This document shows, in pieces, positions 5,152 to 10,161 of a stretch of 10,161 nt of DNA. Numbering within the stretch: position 1 is the first letter of the stretch; the number at the start of each line of letters is the position of its first letter. The position numbers were made by a program, and so were the translations under genes. The notes beneath the pieces are model-generated. The model made no database searches, was not told where the DNA came from, and worked only from the letters and a program-made list of their open reading frames with translations. The DNA lies in the NCBI GenBank assembly GCA_903898725.1, contig CAIUGQ010000261.1, positions 1 to 10,161 on the forward strand. The letters run 5' to 3'. This stretch comes from an uncultured Burkholderiales bacterium (lineage in GTDB: Bacteria > Pseudomonadota > Gammaproteobacteria > Burkholderiales > Burkholderiaceae_E).

Positions 5152-5946
5152 ATGAACGCCCCCGAGAAGATCTTCCTGCCCGACGTGCAGTCGAACGTCG
5201 ACCGTCGCAACCTGGCCATCCAGCGCGTGGGGGTCAAGGACATCACCCATCCGCTGACGGTGCTGACCGCCCGCGGGCCGCAGCCCACGGTCGCCACGGT
5301 CGACATGTACGTCGCGCTGCCGCCGGACGTGAAGGGCACGCACATGTCGCGCTTCCTCGAAGTGCTGCAGAACTCGCACGAACCGGTCTCGCCGGCGATG
5401 CTGCAGCGCCTGATGACGACGATGCTCGCGCGCCTGGACGCCGACGCCGGCTACGTCGAGATGCGCTTCCCGTACTTCGTGATGAAGACCGCGCCGGTCT
5501 CCGGCGTCGAGAGCCTGATGGACTACCGCGTGACGATGCGCGCGGAAACCAAGGCCGGCGTCACCACGGTCACGATGCAGGTGCTGGTGCCGGTGACGAG
5601 CCTGTGCCCCTGCTCGAAGAACATCTCCGAGTACGGCGCGCACAACCAGCGCTCGCACGTCACGATCTCGGCCACGCTGCGCGACGAGCTGCCGGTCGAG
5701 TCGCTGATCGGGATCGCCGAGCAGGCCGCGTCCTGCGAACTCTGGGGCCTGCTCAAGCGCCCGGACGAGAAGTACGTGACCGAGCGCGCCTACGACAACC
5801 CCAAGTTCGTCGAAGACCTGGTGCGCGACGTGGCACTCGCCGTCGAGGCGCTCGATGCGGTGGCCGCCTACACCGTCGAGTCCGAGAACTTCGAGTCGAT
5901 CCACAACCACTCGGCCTACGCGCTCATCGAGCGCGTCAAGCCCTGA
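5152..5946 (+). CDS. folE2: GTP cyclohydrolase FolE2 (type IB)
   Basis: The 264-residue product converts GTP to 7,8-dihydroneopterin triphosphate, the first step of tetrahydrofolate synthesis, in the cytoplasm. Family signatures are DVQSNVDRRNLAIQRVGVKDI (residues 11-31), KGTHMSRF (61-68), the active-site SLCPCSKNIS block with C152 and C154 (150-159), AHNQRSH (163-169) and the C-terminal ESENFESIHNHSAYA (243-257). Length and start are normal for the family, with a GGAG ribosome-binding site (5141-5144) seven bases from the ATG. FolE2 is the enzyme that can work with metals other than zinc, unlike FolE1. It begins a tightly packed five-gene series with the lipid-modification genes (15-base gap to the next). 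No Zur-like AT-rich site is visible upstream; a link to the light regulator is more likely here, since folE genes are light-induced through LitR homologues in Pseudomonas putida. Confidence 0.96.
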   Translation: MNAPEKIFLPDVQSNVDRRNLAIQRVGVKDITHPLTVLTARGPQPTVATVDMYVALPPDVKGTHMSRFLEVLQNSHEPVSPAMLQRLMTTMLARLDADAGYVEMRFPYFVMKTAPVSGVESLMDYRVTMRAETKAGVTTVTMQVLVPVTSLCPCSKNISEYGAHNQRSHVTISATLRDELPVESLIGIAEQAASCELWGLLKRPDEKYVTERAYDNPKFVEDLVRDVALAVEALDAVAAYTVESENFESIHNHSAYALIERVKP

Positions 5947-5960
5947 GCGCCCCGGCTGCC

Positions 5961-7337
5961 ATGAGCGGAGCGCTGCGGATCGCGGTGGTCGGCGGCGGGA
6001 TCGCCGGCCTGGGCGCGGCGCATCGCCTCGCCGCCCGGCATCGCGTCACGCTGTTCGAGGCCGCCGACTATGTCGGGGGCCACACGAACACCGTCGACGC
6101 GACCGTGGGCGGCATCACGCACCCGGTCGACACCGGGTTCCTCGTCTACAACGAGCGCACCTATCCGAACCTGATCGCGCTGTTCGCGGCACTCGACGTG
6201 CCCACGGCCGGATCGGAGATGTCGTTCTCGGTGTCGGTCGGCCCGCACGACTTCGAGTGGTGCGGCAGCGACCTCCTCTCGCTGTTCGCCCAGCCGTCCA
6301 ACGCGCTGTCGCCCCGGTTCTGGTCGATGCTGCGCGACATCCTGCGCTTCAACCGCCAAGCCACCGCGCTGGCCCGCGATCCGGCCCGCGCCGACGACGC
6401 CGCGGTGCCGCTGGCCACCTGGCTCGACGCGAACGGCTACGGCCGGCCGTTCCGCGACGGCTACCTGCTGCCGATGGCCGCCGCGATCTGGTCGTGCCCG
6501 ACCTCGACCATGCTCGCGTTCCCGGTCGGCAGCTTCGCCCGGTTCTGCGACAACCACGGCCTCCTGCAGGTGGCGAACCGGCCGCGCTGGTTCACGGTGA
6601 AGGGCGGTGCCCGCCAGTACGTCCAGAAGATCGTCGCCGGGCTCGACGACGTGCGGACCCGCACGCCGGTGCGCGGCATCCGTCGCACGCCGCTCGACCC
6701 GGCCCACGGCGGCCGCGACTCGGTCACGGTGATCACCGACCACGGTCGCGAGACCTTCGACCATGTGGTGCTGGCCTGCCACAGCGACCAGTCGCTCTCG
6801 ATGCTGCTCGATCCGAGCGGGGACGAGCGTGAGATCCTGACGGCCGTGCCCTACCAGCCCAACCGCGCCTACCTGCACACCGACCTCGCGCTGATGCCGA
6901 AGCGGCGTCGGGCCTGGGCGGCCTGGAACTACCTGAGCGCAGGGTCGTTCGATGCGCCGGGTGCCGGGCCGACAGTGGCCGCGGGCGCGGACGCCCCCTC
7001 GGTCGCGGTCACCTACTGGCTCAACCGCCTGCAGCCGCTGCCGTTCGCCGAGCCGGTCCTGGTGACGCTGAACCCCCTGACGCCGCCGCGCGACGAGACG
7101 GTGCTGGCGAGCTTCGACTACTCGCACCCGGTGTTCGACGGCGGCGCGATCGCGGCGCAGCGCCGGCTGCCGGCGATCCAGGGCATGCGCAACACCTGGT
7201 ATGCCGGTGCCTGGACGGGCTGGGGCTTCCACGAGGACGGCCTGAAGTCGGGCCTGGCCGTGGCGGGTGCGCTGCTCTCGCCGCACGATGCGCGAGGCGG
7301 CGCGCAGTCGGTCAGCGCCGCGCTCGCGGCCGCCTGA
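5961..7337 (+). CDS. FAD-dependent amine-oxidase-like oxidoreductase (COG2907 type)
   Basis: The 458-residue protein starts with a dinucleotide-binding motif, RIAVVGGGIAGLGAA (residues 6-20), followed by the acidic end of the second strand (FEAADYVGGHTNTV). It ends with the FAD-contacting YAGAWTGWGFHEDGLKSGLAVAGALL. The substrate region contains NPLTPP and WSCPTSTMLAFP blocks common to the COG2907 group. No signal peptide is seen. I chose ATG 5961, just ahead of the FAD motif; the ribosome-binding site is poor, so coupling to folE2 15 bases upstream is likely. Members of this group are found with DUF1365 and CFA-like methyltransferase genes in singlet-oxygen and light regulons, and the set is linked to furan fatty acid synthesis in Rhodobacter, where a desaturation and an oxygenation step act on phospholipid acyl chains. 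Which step this flavoprotein would perform is inference. Confidence 0.88.
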   Translation: MSGALRIAVVGGGIAGLGAAHRLAARHRVTLFEAADYVGGHTNTVDATVGGITHPVDTGFLVYNERTYPNLIALFAALDVPTAGSEMSFSVSVGPHDFEWCGSDLLSLFAQPSNALSPRFWSMLRDILRFNRQATALARDPARADDAAVPLATWLDANGYGRPFRDGYLLPMAAAIWSCPTSTMLAFPVGSFARFCDNHGLLQVANRPRWFTVKGGARQYVQKIVAGLDDVRTRTPVRGIRRTPLDPAHGGRDSVTVITDHGRETFDHVVLACHSDQSLSMLLDPSGDEREILTAVPYQPNRAYLHTDLALMPKRRRAWAAWNYLSAGSFDAPGAGPTVAAGADAPSVAVTYWLNRLQPLPFAEPVLVTLNPLTPPRDETVLASFDYSHPVFDGGAIAAQRRLPAIQGMRNTWYAGAWTGWGFHEDGLKSGLAVAGALLSPHDARGGAQSVSAALAAA

Positions 7338-7355
7338 GGCCGCCCGGCGCACCCG

Positions 7356-8141
7356 ATGGATCCGCATCCGCTCCAGCTGGGCTTCGGGCCGATCCGCCAC
7401 ACCCGGCTGCGGCCGGTGCGCCATGCGTTCGGCTACGACGGCTTCTTCCTGCGGATGCGGATCGACGGCGACCGGGCACGCATCGCCGCGACCGGCCTCG
7501 GCCGCTGGTTCGGCTGGGATGCGTCCGGCCCGATGTCGTTCCGCAGCGCGGACCACGGCGACGGCACGACGCCGCTCGAGGCCTGGGCCCGCGGCCTGTG
7601 CAGCCAGGCCGGCGTGGCCGCCGACGGCGCGATCTGGCTGCACGCCTTTCCGCGGGTGCTCGGCTACGCGTTCAAGCCCGTCAGCTTCTGGTTCTGCCAT
7701 CGGGCCGACGGCGCGCTCGTCGCCGTGATCGCCGAGGTCAACAACACCTTCGGCGAACGGCACTGCTACCTGCTCTCCGAGCCCGAGGGCACGCCGCTCG
7801 CGCAGGGCCGCGAGATGCGGGCGAGCAAGGTCTTCCACGTCTCGCCCTTCTGCTCGGTGTCGGGCGAGTACTCGTTCCGCTTCTTCAACCGGGCCGACCG
7901 TGCGATCGCGCGGATCGACCACCATGACGCCGACGGCCCGCTGCTGCTGACCAGCCTGTCCGGCGAGCTCGTCCCGGCGGATCGGGCGGCGGTCCGCCGT
8001 GCGCTGCTCGGCCAGCCGCTGTTCACCATCGGCGTGATCGCACGCATCCACTGGCAGGCGCTGCGGCTCTGGCTCGCGCGCGTGCCCTTCCATCGCAAGC
8101 CTGAGCCCCCCGAGGCGTTCGTCTCCCGAGGTCATCGATGA
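7356..8141 (+). CDS. DUF1365 family protein
   Basis: The 261-residue protein begins with the family's typical opening, LQLGFGPIRHTRLRPVRHAFGYDGFFLRM (His-rich, residues 6-34). It continues with AFPRVLGYAFKPVSFWFCHRADGALVAVIAEVNNTFGE (about 100-137), a SKVFHVSPFC block and SGEYSFRF. These conserved His, Phe and Asn residues make the DUF1365 call secure. No biochemical function is firmly known to me; conserved linkage to the FAD oxidoreductase and CFA-like methyltransferase implies a step in acyl-chain modification, with an oxygen-using role possible. There is no signal peptide. The start ATG 7356 lies 18 bases after the FAD gene, and the end overlaps the methyltransferase start by four bases (ATGA, 8138-8141), a strong sign of one operon and coupled translation. 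Confidence 0.92.
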   Translation: MDPHPLQLGFGPIRHTRLRPVRHAFGYDGFFLRMRIDGDRARIAATGLGRWFGWDASGPMSFRSADHGDGTTPLEAWARGLCSQAGVAADGAIWLHAFPRVLGYAFKPVSFWFCHRADGALVAVIAEVNNTFGERHCYLLSEPEGTPLAQGREMRASKVFHVSPFCSVSGEYSFRFFNRADRAIARIDHHDADGPLLLTSLSGELVPADRAAVRRALLGQPLFTIGVIARIHWQALRLWLARVPFHRKPEPPEAFVSRGHR

Positions 8142-9442
8142 ATCGACATGTCTCCGCGCGCCAGATGATCGACGCCGAGTCCACCCGACTCCTGAATCCC
8201 GCGGCCGGGCCGATGCTCGACGGCGAGTCCCTCGGCGGCGAGTCCCGCCCGCAGTCGACCGACGAGCACGTGCCCGCGGCCGCGCGTGCCGTGCTGGCGC
8301 TGCTCGAGCGGCTGAGCGAAGGACGACTGACGCTGGTCACGCCGGCCGGGCGCACGATGCTCTTCGGTGCCGGCGAGCCGCACGCCACCCTGCGGCTGGC
8401 CAACTGGAACATCTTCGGTGCCGTGCTGTCGAAGGGCGACATCGGCTTCGCCGAGACCTTCATCGCCGGCGACTGGCAGACCGACTCGCTCGCCACCCTG
8501 ATGCGCGTGATGCTCGCCAACCGCGACGTCATCGAGCGCGCCATCTACGGCAGCTGGTGGGGCAGCCTGCTCTACCGGGTGCGGCACCTGTTCAACCGCA
8601 ACAGCCGCACCGGCTCGAAGCGCAACATCCACGCGCACTACGACCTCGGCAACCCGTTCTACGAGGTCTGGCTCGATCCGAGCATGACCTACTCGAGCGC
8701 GCTCTACGGCGACGACCCGGCGCGCTCCCTGCAGGACGCGCAGGACGCGAAATACCGCCGCATCCTCGACGAGCTCGCGCTGCCGCCGGGCGCGCGGGTG
8801 CTCGAGATCGGCTGCGGCTGGGGCGGCTTCGCCGAGATGGCCGCCCGCGACGGGCTGGACGTGACCGGCCTGACGCTGTCGACCGAGCAGCACGCCTGGG
8901 CCACGCGACGGCTGGCGGACGCGGGTCTGGACGGCCGGGCGCGCTTCCTGCTGCAGGACTACCGCGACGAGCGCGGTCGCTACGACGCGATCGTCTCGAT
9001 CGAGATGTTCGAGGCGGTCGGCGAGCAGTACTGGCCCGGCTACTTCGAGACGGTGCGCCGCTGCCTGGTGCCCGGCGGCCGCGCGGTCGTCCAGACCATC
9101 ACCATCGACGACGCGCTGTTCGACCGGTACCGCCGCAGCACCGACTTCATCCAGCAGTACATCTTCCCCGGCGGCATGCTGCCGTCGCCGACGGTGTTCG
9201 AGCGGGCTGCGGGCCGGGCCGGGCTCGCGGTCGACGACCGCTTCGGCTTCGGCCTCGACTACGCGCGCACGCTGGAGGCCTGGCGCGAGTCCTTCTGCGC
9301 GAACCTGCCGCGCATCACCGCGCAGGGATTCGACACCCGCTTCGCGCGGACCTGGGAGTTCTACCTCGCCTACTGCGAGGCGGGCTTCGCGCAGCGCACC
9401 ACCGACGTCGTGCAGTTCACGCTGCGCGCGCCGTCGGCCTGA
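8138..9442 (+). CDS. CFA-synthase-like SAM-dependent fatty acyl methyltransferase (UfaM-like candidate)
   Basis: The 434-residue protein has a CFA-synthase layout: an N-terminal lipid-binding domain (LTLVTPAGR...ANWNIFGAVLSKGDIGFAETFIAGDW, residues 64-113), then NIHAHYDLGNPFYEVWLDPSMTYSSALY (163-190), the SAM motif VLEIGCGWGG (221-230), SIEMFEAVGEQYW (287-299), FIQQYIFPGGMLPS (337-350) and DYARTLEAW (374-382). It would transfer methyl or methylene from SAM to double bonds of membrane phospholipid acyl chains. Two E. coli bicarbonate ligands are replaced: the Cys of YSCAYW (C139) is S187 and the His of LHTIG (H266) is Q319; E239 is kept as E292 and a tyrosine (Y375) stands near Y317. That argues against a classical cyclopropane synthase and fits a branch that includes methylated and furan fatty acid enzymes. 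The ribosome-binding site GAGGT (8128-8132) is good. Confidence 0.9.
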   Translation: MNRHVSARQMIDAESTRLLNPAAGPMLDGESLGGESRPQSTDEHVPAAARAVLALLERLSEGRLTLVTPAGRTMLFGAGEPHATLRLANWNIFGAVLSKGDIGFAETFIAGDWQTDSLATLMRVMLANRDVIERAIYGSWWGSLLYRVRHLFNRNSRTGSKRNIHAHYDLGNPFYEVWLDPSMTYSSALYGDDPARSLQDAQDAKYRRILDELALPPGARVLEIGCGWGGFAEMAARDGLDVTGLTLSTEQHAWATRRLADAGLDGRARFLLQDYRDERGRYDAIVSIEMFEAVGEQYWPGYFETVRRCLVPGGRAVVQTITIDDALFDRYRRSTDFIQQYIFPGGMLPSPTVFERAAGRAGLAVDDRFGFGLDYARTLEAWRESFCANLPRITAQGFDTRFARTWEFYLAYCEAGFAQRTTDVVQFTLRAPSA

Positions 9443-9456
9443 GGACACCCCGGACC

Positions 9457-10026
9457 ATGCGCACCGCCTTCGTCGCCGCAGCCTTCGCCGCCGTGCTCGC
9501 CGCGGCCGCCCCCGCCGCGCGCGCGAACACCGCGCCGGCGGCGGTGTCGGCCCAGCTGCCCGAGGCGCGGCTGGCCGGCGAGGGCGAGCTGCGCTGGTTC
9601 GGGCTGAAGGTCTACAGCGCGCAGCTGTGGGTCGGCCGGCCCGGCCTGCGGATCGACCGCCCTGCGGCCGCGCCGTTCGCGCTCGAGCTGCGCTACGCCA
9701 CCTCGCTCAAGGGCGCGATGATCGCCGAGCGCAGCCTGCAGGAGATGGAGCGGATGGGGTTCGGCGACGCGCCGCGACGCGGGCGCTGGCTCGACGCGAT
9801 GAAGCGCCTGTTCCCCGACGTGGCGAAGGGTGACCGGCTCACCGGCATCCACGAGCCGGGGCGCGGGGCGCGCTTCTTCCACAACGACCGCGCGATCGGC
9901 ACGGTCGACGACCCCGACTTCTCCAACGCGTTCTTCGCGATCTGGCTCGACGAGCGCACCGTCGCGCCGTCGCTGCGCGAGTCGCTGATGCGTCAGGCGG
10001 CCGACGCGCCCGCGGGGTCGCGGTGA
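9457..10026 (+). CDS. Exported chalcone-isomerase-like domain protein
   Basis: The 189-residue product starts with a clear Sec signal peptide: MRTAFVAAAFAAVLAAAAPA with likely cleavage after ARA (residue 23). The mature part matches the bacterial chalcone-isomerase-like family: LAGEGELRWFGLKVYSAQLWVG (about 39-60), LELRYATSLKGAMIAERSLQEMERMG (about 74-99) and a C-terminal DPDFSNAFFAIWLDERTVAPSLRESLM. Bacterial members are periplasmic and have no proven flavonoid isomerase activity; a hydrophobic-ligand or fatty-acid-binding role is plausible. The start ATG 9457 lies 14 bases after the methyltransferase stop with GAGGA upstream (9441-9445). Its stop overlaps a GTG of the next frame (GTGA). Conserved position beside the FAD/DUF1365/CFA-like set suggests that it handles the modified lipids or their products. 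Confidence 0.86.
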   Translation: MRTAFVAAAFAAVLAAAAPAARANTAPAAVSAQLPEARLAGEGELRWFGLKVYSAQLWVGRPGLRIDRPAAAPFALELRYATSLKGAMIAERSLQEMERMGFGDAPRRGRWLDAMKRLFPDVAKGDRLTGIHEPGRGARFFHNDRAIGTVDDPDFSNAFFAIWLDERTVAPSLRESLMRQAADAPAGSR

Positions 10027-10161
10027 GCACGCCGACGCCGGGCGGGCTCGACGCCGCGGCGGTCGTCGCGGCGCCGCCCGGTCTGGGCGGCGAGGGCGCG
10101 GTCGGCCCGGACGGCGCGCCCGCGCCGAACGCCACCTCGATGCGCGTGCGCGACTACGCCG
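10023..10161 (+). CDS. 5' end of a further operon gene, possibly an MFS transporter (cut by the window edge)
   Basis: A frame opens at GTG 10023, overlapping the previous stop as GTGA, and stays open to the window end (46 codons). The first 39 residues are Pro/Gly/Ala-rich and look non-domain. ATG 10140 in the same frame starts MRVRDYA, which resembles the first residues of MFS-type transporters that often follow the chalcone-isomerase-like gene in related clusters. Only seven residues are visible from there, so the product is a guess from context, and the true start could be either codon. Confidence 0.4.
   Translation, partial: MSTPTPGGLDAAAVVAAPPGLGGEGAVGPDGAPAPNATSMRVRDYA

Noticed and set aside
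5089..5910. 273-codon minus-strand frame opposite folE2
   Set aside because: It is antisense to a clear FolE2 and has low-complexity His/Arg/Val composition.
5916..8135. 739-codon open frame on the minus strand opposite the FAD oxidoreductase and DUF1365 genes
   Set aside because: It is rich in Arg, Ala, Gly, His and Val with no domain-like pattern, and lies opposite well-supported genes. Long antisense frames are expected at this GC content.
8132..9448. 438-codon minus-strand frame opposite the methyltransferase
   Set aside because: It covers almost exactly the methyltransferase gene in the antisense frame and shows low-complexity Arg/Val/Glu/His composition.

Overview
The window is a GC-rich (roughly 70%) chromosomal stretch, densely coded, with short intergenic gaps. 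The gene families (a PhaM-like tail, a FIST protein, a MerR regulator with a cobalamin domain, an iron-sulfur photolyase and FolE2) suggest a betaproteobacterium, most likely Burkholderiales. That placement is inferred from family resemblance, not from a search.

Layout. Positions 1-429 (+) are the 3' end of a PhaM-like protein with an Ala/Lys/Pro/Arg tail. Its stop overlaps the GTG start of a FIST-domain protein (426-1643, +). Converging on it is a minus-strand operon read from about 4400 down to 1654. Its genes are a MerR/B12-binding regulator of the LitR/CarH type (3358-4305), a 61-residue DUF2256 zinc-ribbon-like protein (3176-3361) and a bacterial [4Fe-4S] cryptochrome/photolyase (1654-3228). 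Neighbouring genes overlap by 3 and 53 bases. Divergent from the regulator is a plus-strand series: an exported Cys-type glutathione peroxidase (4441-5061), folE2 (5152-5946), a COG2907-type FAD oxidoreductase (5961-7337), a DUF1365 protein (7356-8141), a cyclopropane-synthase-like SAM methyltransferase (8138-9442), an exported chalcone-isomerase-like protein (9457-10026), and the start of another gene at the right edge.

How it fits together. The regulator keeps both motifs expected of an adenosylcobalamin light sensor: W-x9-EH (W156, E166, H167) and E-x-H-x-x-G (E201, H203, G206). The genes around it match classes known to be light- or singlet-oxygen-induced in other proteobacteria: photolyase/CryB, folE, and the FAD oxidoreductase + DUF1365 + CFA-like methyltransferase set linked to furan fatty acid formation. 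The simplest reading is a blue/green-light stress island: B12-based sensing, DNA photorepair, peroxide removal in the envelope, folate supply, and remodelling of unsaturated membrane lipids into radical-scavenging fatty acids.

The most notable regulatory feature is in and around the 135-base divergent intergenic region. It holds a cluster of five 13-bp imperfect palindromes close to TTGWCCWGGWCAA. One copy contains the -35 of the gpx promoter. Another contains the -35 of the regulator promoter and also lies over the gpx ribosome-binding site. A fifth is inside the gpx signal-peptide region. This looks like an undescribed operator set for the LitR-like regulator. No tRNA, rRNA, CRISPR array, insertion sequence or other mobile element was found, and no stretch over 300 bases lacks a gene.
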